Shown here: positions 1-8,502 of the stretch, one piece after another | How positions within the stretch are numbered: position 1 is the first letter of the stretch | Layout: each line of letters begins with the position of its first letter | From: JBCCQH01 sp039024435 | GTDB taxonomy: Bacteria; Bacteroidota; Bacteroidia; J057; JADKCL01 | Direction: 5' to 3' | Length of the DNA stretch: 28,273 bases | Assembly: GCA_039024435.1 (NCBI GenBank) | Contig: JBCCQH010000108.1 | Location: forward strand, 1 to 28,273 | Program-made: the position numbers and the translations under genes | The notes under the pieces: model-generated | What the model was told of the DNA's origin: nothing | The model's database searches: none | The model's input: only the letters and a program-made list of their open reading frames with translations

Positions 1-1
1 G

Positions 2-3000
2 GTCTGTGTGAACGATACGGTCTACCTCGACGCGAGTGGCAACGGTATGATCATGGCCTCGGACGTGGACGGCGGCAGCAGCGACAACTGCGCCATCGAC
101 AGCCTGAATGTCTCTCCGAATACCTTCGGCTGCGCCAGTGTCGGTGCAAATACGGTGACGCTCACGGTGTTTGATGTCAATGGCAATTCCAGCACTTGCA
201 CCTCAATCGTGACGGTCCTCGACACGGTAGCGCCGGTGGCGATTTGCGTAAACGACAGCGTCTACCTGGATGTGAACGGAAACGGTTCCATCACCGGAGC
301 GGACGTGGACGGCGGTTCGAGCGACGCCTGTGGCATCGCCAGTCTGAGCGTTGCTCCGAATACCTTCGGCTGCACGAATGTCGGTGCGAATACGGTGACG
401 CTGACGGTGACCGACAACAACGGCAACGTGAGCATGTGTACGTCGACGGTGACGGTCTTCGATACGATTGCTCCGCAAATCACTTGCGCAAATCCGACGG
501 TGTTCCTCGATACAGCGGGTACGGTTTCGATCACGGCTTTCCAGGTTTTGGCCAGCATCAACGAAGCTTGCGCGCTGGATCCGAACTTCATAGTTTCTCC
601 GAACACCTTTAACTGCAACAACATCGGACCGAATTCAGTTCTCCTGTCCATTTCGGACGTGAACGGCAATACGGGCACCTGCATTGCGACGGTGACAGTA
701 CTGGATACGATTGCGCCGACGGCCATTTGCCAGAACATCACGGTGCAACTGGACTCTACCGGCAACGCGAGCATCACGGCGGCGCAAATCGACAATGGTT
801 CCAATGACAATTGCGCCATTGCGAGCTTGAGCGTCACGCCGAATACCTTTACCTGCGCCAATGTCGGGACCAATGCGGTCATCCTCACCGTGGCCGACAG
901 CAGCGGTAACACCAGCAGTTGTTCGGCGACGGTAACCGTCGAGGACAACATCCCGCCGATGGCAATCTGCCAGAACGTTACGGTGCAGCTCGACTCGATG
1001 GGCAATGCTTCGGTTTCGGGTGCCCAGGTCGACGGCGGGAGCACGGACAACTGCGCCATTGCCAGCTTGAGCGTGGCTCCGAATACCTTTGCCTGCGCGA
1101 ATGTCGGACCGAACACCGTGGTGCTGACCGTGGTGGATGTCAATAACAACTCTGATACCTGTTCGGCGGTGGTCACGGTGGTGGACAGCATTGCTCCGAC
1201 TGCCATCTGCGTGAACGATAGTGTCTACCTCGACTCCACGGGCAATGGCAGCATCACCGCTGCTGATGTGGACGGAGGCAGCAGCGACAACTGTGCCATT
1301 GATAGTTTGAGTGTCTCGCCGAGCAGCTTTACCTGTGCGGACGTGGGTGCGAACACGGTGACCTTGACGGTGACTGATGTGAATGGCAACTTGAGCATGT
1401 GTACCTCGACGGTGACGGTCTTCGATACGATTGCGCCGACAGCCGTCTGCGTGAACGACAGTGTCTACCTCGACTCGCTCGGTGCGGGTGCGATCATGGC
1501 CTCCGACGTGGACGGTGGCAGCAGTGACAATTGCGCCATCGGGAGTCTGAGCGTTTCGCCGAATACCTTCGGCTGTGCCGAAGTCGGCGCAAATACGGTA
1601 ACGCTGACGGTGACCGACGTGAACGGCAATATGAGCATGTGTACGTCGACGGTGACAGTCTTTGATACGATTGCGCCGGTGACAATTTGCGTGGCGGACA
1701 CGGCTTACCTCGACTCGTCGGGCATAGCTTCGATCACCGCGCTGGATGTCGACGGTGGCTCGACGGACGCTTGTGGCATTGACAGTCTGAGCGTCTCGCC
1801 GAGCACTTTCAACTGCTCGAATACGGGCGCGAACACGGTGACCTTGACCGTGATTGACAACAATGGCAATTCAGCATCCTGCACCGCGACGGTGACGGTA
1901 CTGGATACCATTCCGCCGGTGCCGGTTTGTCTGAACGATACGGTCTACCTGGATACCGCCGGCAGTGTTTCGATTCTGCCGAGTGACATTGACGGGGGGA
2001 GCATGGACAACTGCGCGATCATGAGCATCGCCCTTGACGATTCGAGCTTCGGCTGTGCCGATCTCTCTTTGCCGGTTACGACCAATGGTCTGTTTATCTC
2101 CGAATACGTGGAAGGTTCCGGCAACAACAAGTGCATCGAGATCTACAACGGAACCGGGGCGGCAGTCAACCTGGCCGGTTACAGCATCGAGGTGTACGCA
2201 AATGGGGCAGTTAATCCGACGGGGGTAACCTCGCTTTCCGGCAACCTGGCCGATGGCGATGTCTACGTGGTCTGTAATACGCAGGCGGACACGACGCTGA
2301 TCAGCGGGGTCGATCAGTTCTCCGGTGGCATTACCCACAACGGTGACGATGCGATTGTACTGGTCAACGGCACGACGCAGATCGATATCTTTGGCCGCAT
2401 CGGTCAGGATCCGGGATCTGAGTGGAACCAGGGCGGAAACGGGACGCAAAACCAGACACTGGTGCGGAACCCGAATGTGCTCCAGGGCAATACGGACAAC
2501 CTCGTGGACTTCCCGAGTCTGGCGACGGAGTGGATCGAGTTCCCGAACAATACCTTCAGCAATCTGGGATCGCACACGGCGAATCTGGGTCTGAGCGGTG
2601 GCGCAACGGTGACGTTGACGGTAACCGATAGCAGTGGCAACACTGCTTCCTGCACCGCTTCGGTCACGGTCTTTGACACTCTGGCACCGACCATGGTCTG
2701 CGTGAGCGATACGGTTTACCTCGACGCTGCCGGTAATGGCAGCCTCACCGCGGTCGACGTGGACGGGGGCAGCAGTGACAACTGTAGCATCGACACGCTG
2801 GTGGTCAGCCCGAGCACTTTTGCCTGCTCCGACGTGGGCAGCAATACGGTTACCCTCACCGGGACCGACCTGAGTGGCAACTCCGCAAGCTGTACGGCTA
2901 GCGTCACTGTCCTGGATACGGTGGCTCCGATGATGGTCTGTGTGGCGGACAGCATCTACCTGGATGCCAGTGGTCAAGCCCTCGTCTCGGCGATGGGTAT

Positions 3001-3640
3001 CGACGGTGGCAGCACCGACGCTTGCGGCATCGACAGCCTCTTCACCAACCCGGATACGCTGGGTTGTGCGGATATCGGCGTGAATTCAGTGACCTTGTTC
3101 GCCACCGACGTAAATGGCAACACCAACAGTTGCGTGGCTTCAGTTACGGTGCTGGATACGATTGCGCCGGTCCTGAGCTGTACTTCGGATACTTTGTATC
3201 TGGATTCCCTGGGCGCGGGCAGTTACACGGTGGCGGATCTCCCCACGAATATCGCCACCGACAACTGTACGGTGGACACGGTATTCCTGGCACAAACCAG
3301 CTTCGGATGTAGCGATGTGGGGGTGAACAATATCTTGGTGACGGCCAATGACCAAAGCGGAAATACGGGCACTTGCTCGCAGACGCTGACCGTCCTCGAT
3401 ACGGTGGCGCCGGTGGTCATTTGCCTCGATACGACGGTAACCATTGACTCTACGGGTCAGGTGACCATCGATCCGAGCTTCGTGAATGGTGGGGCGACCG
3501 ATGCTTGCGGCATCGACACCCTGCTCCTCTCGCAGACGGTATTTACCTGCCTTGATTCCGGGGCCAATAACGTGACGTTCACCGCGACCGATGTCAACGG
3601 CAACAGTTCGAGTTGTGTGTCGGTGGTGACGGTAAATCCG
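2..3640 (+). repeat. In-frame 240-bp tandem repeat array (HYR-like units)
   Basis: The first cysteine codon of successive units recurs every 240 bp (for example 1688 and 1928, or 2699 and 2939). One unit is 243 bp, and the ninth is 771 bp because of an inserted domain. Phrases such as the one encoding TVFDTIAPT recur almost unchanged at DNA level. This suggests duplication or gene conversion among units. Confidence 0.9.
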
Positions 3641-5251
3641 GAGCCGTTGTTGCTGACCGTGAGCAGCCCCGTATTGGCTTGCGGATTCAACATCGCTTGT
3701 AACGGCGACAGCACGGCTACCGCGAGTGCGAGTGTGGGCGGCGCTTGTGCACCGTTTACCTTCAACTGGAGCACCAACGATACTACGGCCTCGATTTCGG
3801 GTCTGGCTGCCGGAACCTACACGGTGACGGTTACGGACCTGATTGGACGGACGGTGAGCGACTCGATTGTGATTACCGAACCGCAGCCACTCATGACTTC
3901 GATTGTATCCGATTCCCTGGTCTGTTTCGGCGATTCCACGGGTACGATTGACTTGACGGTGACCGGTGGTCTCAGTTGCGCAGCTTATACCTACAACTGG
4001 AACAACGGCGCTACGACCGAAGACCTCGCGAATCTACCCGCTGGCTTCTATGTCGTTACGGTTACCGATACGTTGGGCTGCACGATCTTTGATTCGGTAC
4101 AGATTGCTTCGCAGCCGCTGCCGATTGTGAATCTCGGTCCGGATACGACGAAGTGTGCCGGTGACTCGGTACTGCTCGACGCCAATGGCCCGACCTTCGT
4201 GGCCTTCCAGTGGTCGACGGGCGCAACCAGCCCGAACGTCACGGTGGGTCAGGGAAGCTACTCGGTAATCGTTACGGACAGCTTCGGCTGCCAGAATACG
4301 GATACGATTGAAGTATTTAACTTCGCGGTGCCGGATTCGGTCATTACCCCGCTGGGCAGCCTCGATCTCTGCGAAGGCGACAGCGTGGAATTGATGGCCC
4401 TCAATGGACTGAACAACTACCTCTGGAGTACCGGAGAGATGACACAGAACATCACGGTGGTCGACACCGGCGGTGACTACAGTGTGGTGGCCACGGACAG
4501 CAATGGCTGTACGGTGCGCGATACGGTGACGATCATCTACCGCATGTTTACCGATCCGGTACCGGTCATCCAACCGGGGCCCGCGGTCAATCTCTGTGCG
4601 GGTTCGACGGTCACCCTGGACGCTGGAAACGGTTACTTCAGCTACCAGTGGAATACCGGAGCGACGACGCAGACCATTGTGGTCGACACTTCGGGAACAT
4701 TCACGGTGACGGTCTCGAATGGCTTCGGCTGTGTGGCGCCTTCGGATCCGGTAACGGTTACAGAAGTGCCGCTCCCGACCCCGGCGATCACCAAGGTCAA
4801 CGATACCTTGTTCAGTGTGCAGACCTTTGCCCAGTACCAATGGAATCTCGACGGGATGCCGCTGCAAAACGGCAATGCATCCTTCCTCGTACCGCAATCG
4901 GCGGGCTTCTACAACCTGACGGTGATCGACTCGAATGGCTGTGAAGGGGTTTCCGACTCCATCTTCTGTGAGCCGGTGGCCATTGAAGACCAGTTCTCAG
5001 AGTTGCGTGGGTTGGAGGTCTATCCGAACCCGACCAGCGGCATGCTGAATCTGCGGACGTTGCAACCGATTGATTGGAATGTTACGGTGACCATGACCGA
5101 CATGTACGGGCAAGTGGTGAAAGAATACACCATGGCTCACCTGGTGCGCGACGCCGCCTTTGATCTGCGCGACCTCGCCAATGGCATGTACGTAATGGAA
5201 ATCATCACCGAGAAAGGCGAGCGAGCTACCTTCCGGATTGTGATCGAATGA
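2..5251 (+). CDS. Giant T9SS-exported adhesin (3' part): HYR-like repeats, nested lamin-tail domain, SprB-like repeats, type A sorting domain
   Basis: The frame is already open at base 2, so the gene starts upstream; the GTG at 8 lies inside a repeat and is not a credible start. Numbering from that GTG, residues 1 to about 1210 are thirteen HYR-like repeats of about 80 residues. Each has four cysteines, a YLD strand, a D-x-D-G-G-S-x-D-x-C acidic loop and a VTLTVTD-x-x-GN strand. The ninth repeat is split by a lamin-tail-like domain (residues about 693-857). Residues about 1211-1370 are two SprB-like modules (GTYTVTVTD). About 1371-1650 are Ig/PKD-like modules with WSTGATS-type motifs. About 1666-1747 is a T9SS type A sorting domain beginning LEVYPNPTSG. 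Known for this family: export through T9SS with loss of the tail and attachment to the cell surface. An adhesion role is inferred. Cysteine pairing and calcium binding by the acidic loops are plausible but not shown. Confidence 0.93.
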   Translation, partial: VCVNDTVYLDASGNGMIMASDVDGGSSDNCAIDSLNVSPNTFGCASVGANTVTLTVFDVNGNSSTCTSIVTVLDTVAPVAICVNDSVYLDVNGNGSITGADVDGGSSDACGIASLSVAPNTFGCTNVGANTVTLTVTDNNGNVSMCTSTVTVFDTIAPQITCANPTVFLDTAGTVSITAFQVLASINEACALDPNFIVSPNTFNCNNIGPNSVLLSISDVNGNTGTCIATVTVLDTIAPTAICQNITVQLDSTGNASITAAQIDNGSNDNCAIASLSVTPNTFTCANVGTNAVILTVADSSGNTSSCSATVTVEDNIPPMAICQNVTVQLDSMGNASVSGAQVDGGSTDNCAIASLSVAPNTFACANVGPNTVVLTVVDVNNNSDTCSAVVTVVDSIAPTAICVNDSVYLDSTGNGSITAADVDGGSSDNCAIDSLSVSPSSFTCADVGANTVTLTVTDVNGNLSMCTSTVTVFDTIAPTAVCVNDSVYLDSLGAGAIMASDVDGGSSDNCAIGSLSVSPNTFGCAEVGANTVTLTVTDVNGNMSMCTSTVTVFDTIAPVTICVADTAYLDSSGIASITALDVDGGSTDACGIDSLSVSPSTFNCSNTGANTVTLTVIDNNGNSASCTATVTVLDTIPPVPVCLNDTVYLDTAGSVSILPSDIDGGSMDNCAIMSIALDDSSFGCADLSLPVTTNGLFISEYVEGSGNNKCIEIYNGTGAAVNLAGYSIEVYANGAVNPTGVTSLSGNLADGDVYVVCNTQADTTLISGVDQFSGGITHNGDDAIVLVNGTTQIDIFGRIGQDPGSEWNQGGNGTQNQTLVRNPNVLQGNTDNLVDFPSLATEWIEFPNNTFSNLGSHTANLGLSGGATVTLTVTDSSGNTASCTASVTVFDTLAPTMVCVSDTVYLDAAGNGSLTAVDVDGGSSDNCSIDTLVVSPSTFACSDVGSNTVTLTGTDLSGNSASCTASVTVLDTVAPMMVCVADSIYLDASGQALVSAMGIDGGSTDACGIDSLFTNPDTLGCADIGVNSVTLFATDVNGNTNSCVASVTVLDTIAPVLSCTSDTLYLDSLGAGSYTVADLPTNIATDNCTVDTVFLAQTSFGCSDVGVNNILVTANDQSGNTGTCSQTLTVLDTVAPVVICLDTTVTIDSTGQVTIDPSFVNGGATDACGIDTLLLSQTVFTCLDSGANNVTFTATDVNGNSSSCVSVVTVNPEPLLLTVSSPVLACGFNIACNGDSTATASASVGGACAPFTFNWSTNDTTASISGLAAGTYTVTVTDLIGRTVSDSIVITEPQPLMTSIVSDSLVCFGDSTGTIDLTVTGGLSCAAYTYNWNNGATTEDLANLPAGFYVVTVTDTLGCTIFDSVQIASQPLPIVNLGPDTTKCAGDSVLLDANGPTFVAFQWSTGATSPNVTVGQGSYSVIVTDSFGCQNTDTIEVFNFAVPDSVITPLGSLDLCEGDSVELMALNGLNNYLWSTGEMTQNITVVDTGGDYSVVATDSNGCTVRDTVTIIYRMFTDPVPVIQPGPAVNLCAGSTVTLDAGNGYFSYQWNTGATTQTIVVDTSGTFTVTVSNGFGCVAPSDPVTVTEVPLPTPAITKVNDTLFSVQTFAQYQWNLDGMPLQNGNASFLVPQSAGFYNLTVIDSNGCEGVSDSIFCEPVAIEDQFSELRGLEVYPNPTSGMLNLRTLQPIDWNVTVTMTDMYGQVVKEYTMAHLVRDAAFDLRDLANGMYVMEIITEKGERATFRIVIE
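2084..2578 (+). other. Lamin-tail-like (LTD) domain nested inside a HYR-like repeat
   Basis: About 165 codons begin with a GLFISEYVEGSGNN motif, continue through EIYNGTG and AGYSIEVY, and include a GDDAIVLVNG and IDIFG core before W-x-Q-GG. This is the usual order in bacterial LTD domains. It sits after the third cysteine (FGC) and before the VTLTVTD strand of the ninth repeat. Cysteine-to-cysteine spacing grows from 240 to 771 bp, so the insertion is about 531 bp and in frame. LTD domains often occur in exported nucleases and surface proteins; the role here is unknown. Confidence 0.82.
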
Positions 5252-5280
5252 TCTGATTGAAGGGACCGCTTACGATCAGG

Positions 5281-5317
5281 ACCGGGCAAGGGATGGCCAA
5301 CCATCTCTTTGCCCGGT
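5281..5317 (+). terminator. Strong hairpin after the adhesin gene, probable terminator
   Basis: The arms 5281-5296 and 5301-5317 pair almost fully around a CCAA loop, with one bulge and one G-U pair, about 30 bp after the adhesin stop. No clean T-run follows, only a T/A-rich stretch, so the terminator call rests on stem strength and position. Confidence 0.6.
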
Positions 5318-5354
5318 TCGTATATTGGATGGGTTATTTTGATTTTAAAAAGCT

Positions 5355-6287
5355 ATGCCAATACCAACCAAAAACCGAATCGTCATCGCCGGAGGCAGTG
5401 GATTCCTGGGCATGAAATTGCGTGAGATGTTCCAGGCCCAAGGCAAAGAGGTCCGCATCCTCAGCCGCTCCCGCCAGGAAGGGGAATATTTACCGTGGGA
5501 CGGGAAAACTTTGGGGGCTTGGGCCGAAGCCCTCAATGGCGCCGAAGCCCTCATCAACATGGCGGGCCGCACGGTCAATTGCCGTTACACCGCCAAAAAC
5601 AAAGCCGAAATCCTCGACAGCCGCATCGACAGTACACGGGTCTTGGGTGAGGCCGTGGCCGCTTGCCAGCGACCGCCCCGCGTATGGCTGAATTCATCCA
5701 CCGCAACCATCTACGACGATACCCGCGGTGATCTCCCCGCCAATACTGAGGCAAAAGGCAAAATCGGCGATGATTTTTCCATGGGCGTCGCCAAAGCTTG
5801 GGAAGAAGAATTTTTTCGCCATGACCTGCCCGATACGGTCCGGACGGCGCTCAGGTCCGCGATCATCATGGGGGCCGAAGGCGGTGCTTTCCCGGTTACC
5901 GCCCGCCTCGCTAAGAAAGGGCTGTGCTCGAAGCAGGGGCCCGGCGACCAATGGATCAGTTGGATGCACATCGATGATTTTTGTGCTTCTGTGGACTTTT
6001 TGCTGAAAAATCCGCAAGCGGGACCCATAAATTTGTGCGCTCCCCATCCGATTCGCAATGCTGAGTACAATCACCTACTCAAAGCGCAAGCGAAGCCGTT
6101 GATCGTCCTGCCCCAACCCAAGTGGGTGCTGGAGCTGGGAGCAGTTTTGATCCAAACCCAAACGGAATTGATTTTGAAAAGCCGGAAGGTCTACCCTGAG
6201 CGCCTTTTGGAGGCTGGCTTTCGGTTCAAGTACGAACGCGCGGACAAGATGGTCGCCGATCTATTTCCGGCGGTATTCGTGGGGTAA
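5355..6287 (+). CDS. TIGR01777 family (YfcH/SulA-like) NAD(P)-dependent epimerase
   Basis: The 310-residue product has the N-terminal Rossmann signature AGGSGFLG at residues 12-19. It also has the family hallmarks WDGKTLGAW, LINMAGRTVNCRYT, SRIDSTR and WISWMHIDDF, and a C-terminal DUF1731-like segment (QPKWVLELGA, VYPERLLEAGF). Length matches the family, about 300 residues. These are atypical extended short-chain dehydrogenases of the cytoplasm whose substrate is generally unknown; the usual YxxxK dyad is not obvious, and the lysine in GVAKAWEEEF is the nearest equivalent. The ATG follows an A-rich stretch without a Shine-Dalgarno site, as is usual in this phylum. The gene appears monocistronic, bounded upstream by the hairpin at 5281-5317. 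A promoter guess, TTTG at 5308 and TTATTTTG at 5334, has one mismatch to the Bacteroidota -7 consensus. Confidence 0.9.
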   Translation: MPIPTKNRIVIAGGSGFLGMKLREMFQAQGKEVRILSRSRQEGEYLPWDGKTLGAWAEALNGAEALINMAGRTVNCRYTAKNKAEILDSRIDSTRVLGEAVAACQRPPRVWLNSSTATIYDDTRGDLPANTEAKGKIGDDFSMGVAKAWEEEFFRHDLPDTVRTALRSAIIMGAEGGAFPVTARLAKKGLCSKQGPGDQWISWMHIDDFCASVDFLLKNPQAGPINLCAPHPIRNAEYNHLLKAQAKPLIVLPQPKWVLELGAVLIQTQTELILKSRKVYPERLLEAGFRFKYERADKMVADLFPAVFVG

Positions 6288-6517
6288 TTGGGGATTGGGA
6301 TTTCCCGGTGCAGGGCAGGGACCTCCGGATAGTCGATTCCGCTTTTTAAGTCTTTGATCGACTAAAAAATTGTCACCGTCGAATAGAATAAACCGCCTCT
6401 AATCTCCCCCACGAGGTCACCACGATAAGATCAGCCGTCGTATCGGACACGGATCCCAAAGATTTTCGGATTTGGGTCTTTCAGCTCCATACCGACACCC
6501 GAACAGGACAAGCCTGT

Positions 6518-6700
6518 ATGATGCGGGAAGGTACCGCCGATAAGAAGGATAAGCTTTCCGTTGTCGTAAGCGTAGATGAAAATTTGAAAGAAATCCGATA
6601 CACCGGTAGCCTTTACCGCGGTACTTGGATCCAGGTGTGGGCGCTCGGCGAGAAAAAGAAAGGGCCATACGTCTTTTTACCGGTTGGGTTCCAAACTTAG
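6518..6700 (+). CDS. Small orphan reading frame, possibly the 3' remnant of a lost gene
   Basis: The frame is open from 6392 (just after a TAA) to the stop at 6700, but the first ATG is at 6518, giving only 60 residues. The upstream part has protein-like composition (for example DPKDFRIWVFQLHTDTRTGQ) with no usable start. This fits either a short hypothetical protein or the tail of a gene whose 5' end has been lost. The end, VWALGEKKKGPYVFLPVGFQ, looks like an ordinary small soluble domain. I do not recognise the family. The flanks 6288-6391 and 6701-6796 hold nothing I can name. Confidence 0.3.
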   Translation: MMREGTADKKDKLSVVVSVDENLKEIRYTGSLYRGTWIQVWALGEKKKGPYVFLPVGFQT

Positions 6701-6796
6701 TTTCTGACAATCAGTTGTGTATCACCGGCTCCTGGCTCCTGTACCCGACTCCATTTGGGCATACTTTGTTGCTTTCAGAGCCAGGGTAAAGTCCGG

Positions 6797-7486
6797 CTAT
6801 TCTCCAGGTCCGTCCGTTTGCGACAGCCGCAGATAGGCGATGCCTAGGTAGTGCTGGGCCGACTGGGCGTACAGTTCATAGTCGGGGTTGTCGACCAATT
6901 TCCGCAGGGGGACAACTGCTTCCGCATTTCGGTTGAGGGCCAGCAGGGCATTGCCGAGGTAGAACAGTTTGCGCTCTATGGTCGCGGGATCGTCGGGCAA
7001 GGCTTGGAGTTGAGTTGCCGCGGCACCGTAGTGGTGGTCCCGGTAGGCGAACAGCGCCGTTTGCAGATCCGATTCGGCTTCGCTGATGTTATTGGACCCA
7101 GCCCGATCATTGGAATAGGGGTAGGGAGAGAAGCCGGGGGATAAGCTGCGGGAAAGGTTAAATCCCGCCCAGCCGAGGTTCAAGACCAGCAATGCGATTG
7201 CGGCCACCTGGATGACTCGGTTCCAATTCCAACCGGCTTTTGGGGGCCGCGCCATTTTATCGAGATCCGCGGTAAAGACCGCTTTAAATTCCTGGGCCTG
7301 CTGGCGATTTTCCGGCGTACCCCCGCCGGCCCGGTCCATTTCTTCGAGGGCGGTAGCGCAGGCGGCGCATTCCAGTACATGCGCCTCCACTTCCGCAGTG
7401 CGCCCGGGAGACAACTTGCCTTCCAGAAAGTCAAACATCGTTTCCAGATCAAGGTGCGGATAGATGAGGGTAGATTGGTTTTCCAT
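6797..7486 (-). CDS. Anti-sigma factor: zinc-binding N-terminus, one membrane helix, TPR-like periplasmic tail
   Basis: The ATG at 7486 lies four bases after the sigma-factor stop, which is better than the TTG at 7513 that overlaps that gene. The 229-residue product carries H36-x3-C40-x2-C43, the zinc-binding anti-sigma (ZAS) signature. A hydrophobic helix at about 90-110 is followed by an alanine/leucine-rich helical segment at about 135-225 with TPR-like patterning (ALFAYRDHHYGAAATQL, YLGNALLALNRNAEAVV). Known logic: the cytoplasmic ZAS domain holds the ECF sigma factor at the membrane until an envelope signal releases it. The TPR-like tail would then be the periplasmic sensor. The gene is co-transcribed and probably translationally coupled with the sigma gene. 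Confidence 0.82.
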   Translation of the reverse strand: MENQSTLIYPHLDLETMFDFLEGKLSPGRTAEVEAHVLECAACATALEEMDRAGGGTPENRQQAQEFKAVFTADLDKMARPPKAGWNWNRVIQVAAIALLVLNLGWAGFNLSRSLSPGFSPYPYSNDRAGSNNISEAESDLQTALFAYRDHHYGAAATQLQALPDDPATIERKLFYLGNALLALNRNAEAVVPLRKLVDNPDYELYAQSAQHYLGIAYLRLSQTDGPGE

Positions 7487-7490
7487 CGGC

Positions 7491-8135
7491 TCAGAGGCTA
7501 AAATATTCCGCAAAGTCGTCCTTGAGCAGGGTTCGTAGGCGGCGAATCGCCCGATCCCGGTAGCCCCGCACCTGGTTAAAAGTGAAGCCGTGCTCTTGCA
7601 TGATGTCCTGATAGCTCATTTCTTCAAAAAAAATCTTTTCAATGCATATCCGCTCCCCGGCGTTCAATTCCTGTAACGCCCGATGGAGCAATGGGTTGTC
7701 CAGCGGTTTGAGGTTGACCCGGTCCACCCGGGGATTGGCCTCGCGCTCAGTGGCGTACCCGAGGGTATGCCCGCGATAAGTATTCCGTTTGCGCAAGCAA
7801 TCGAGCGCGGCATTTCGGATCAGGCGGCACAGCCACCTTTCGGCACTGCGAATTTGCGTTGTATCTACTTCCCTAAGGGTCTCGACCAGTTTCACGAAGA
7901 GATCGTTGCGAAAATCAAGGATGTCGTCGTGGTCCTTGAAATATTTAAAAGCGATCCCGGTGATCTGGGAGGAGAATTCTTCCATCAAGGCGACCACCAG
8001 ACGTTGGTCACCCGTTTGCTGATATTTCTGAATGAGGGCGGTTCCTGACAGCTTACCCGACCGGCCCCTGAAGTTGAGGATCCTTGTCACCTGGTTCTTG
8101 ACGAATTTCCGGAAGATAACCAGATTTTGGTTCAA
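7491..8135 (-). CDS. ECF-type RNA polymerase sigma factor (sigma-70 family)
   Basis: The 214-residue product has a sigma-70 region 2 at about residues 34-117 (LIQKYQQTGDQRLV, DILDFRNDLFVKLVETL, WLCRLIRNAALDCLRKR). Region 4 lies at about 148-203, with a helix-turn-helix around EEMSYQDIMQEHGFTFNQVR. Regions 1.2 and 3 are absent, as expected for ECF factors. The only start that includes all of region 2 near the upstream in-frame stop is TTG at 8135; a GTG at residue 16 is an alternative and no ATG is available. It directs RNA polymerase to a regulon that cannot be read from the window. The adjacent anti-sigma gene is its likely partner, and the divergent genes at 8503 and 10059 are candidate targets. 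Confidence 0.88.
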   Translation of the reverse strand: MNQNLVIFRKFVKNQVTRILNFRGRSGKLSGTALIQKYQQTGDQRLVVALMEEFSSQITGIAFKYFKDHDDILDFRNDLFVKLVETLREVDTTQIRSAERWLCRLIRNAALDCLRKRNTYRGHTLGYATEREANPRVDRVNLKPLDNPLLHRALQELNAGERICIEKIFFEEMSYQDIMQEHGFTFNQVRGYRDRAIRRLRTLLKDDFAEYFSL

Positions 8136-8502
8136 TCAAATGACGGAGCCGCCCCGGCGATTCCATCCCCTCGGACAAAAAATATCTTTTCCGGCGGAAG
8201 AATCGAGCTGCCGGACAGTTTTTGCGCTTGATTTTCAGGCAAATGCAAAATTTATCGCCGCAAAAAGTGCACTGTGGGATCTGCGGGCGTCTTGGGAATG
8301 TGCTTGCGCGAATTGAATTGGCTGCCCCGGCAGTGCTCCCCGTACAAATTTTCGACCGGCTCCTCAGCAAGGTACAATCGGTCAAAAACGATAAATTGGG
8401 TCGCGTAGTGCCGGATTCTGCTCTCGGGCGGTTTCCGGCCTACCATTCCGATTCAAAGTAAGCCACCAACTAGATTTTTTTACGACCCAATTCATTGAAA
8501 CT
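8136..8502. promoter_or_regulatory. Divergent intergenic region between the sigma gene and the CHAT operon
   Basis: These 367 bp separate divergent transcription units, so both promoters should lie here. I find only weak matches to the Bacteroidota -7 element: TAGATTTT at 8472 on the plus strand with no clear -33 TTG, and a T-rich TATTTTTTG on the minus strand near 8175. Short overlapping frames in the region show no family signature. No hairpin or operator is clear. Confidence 0.4.

Noticed and set aside
1871..2977. 368-codon minus-strand frame opposite the adhesin
   Set aside because: It is antisense to repeat units and the LTD domain, rich in Arg/His/Val from reversed repeat codons, and has no start context or family.
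8053..8385. 110-codon minus-strand frame overlapping the sigma gene start, considered as a small gene or transposase remnant
   Set aside because: It overlaps sigma region 2 in another frame and shows no transposase motif. I could not support it as coding.
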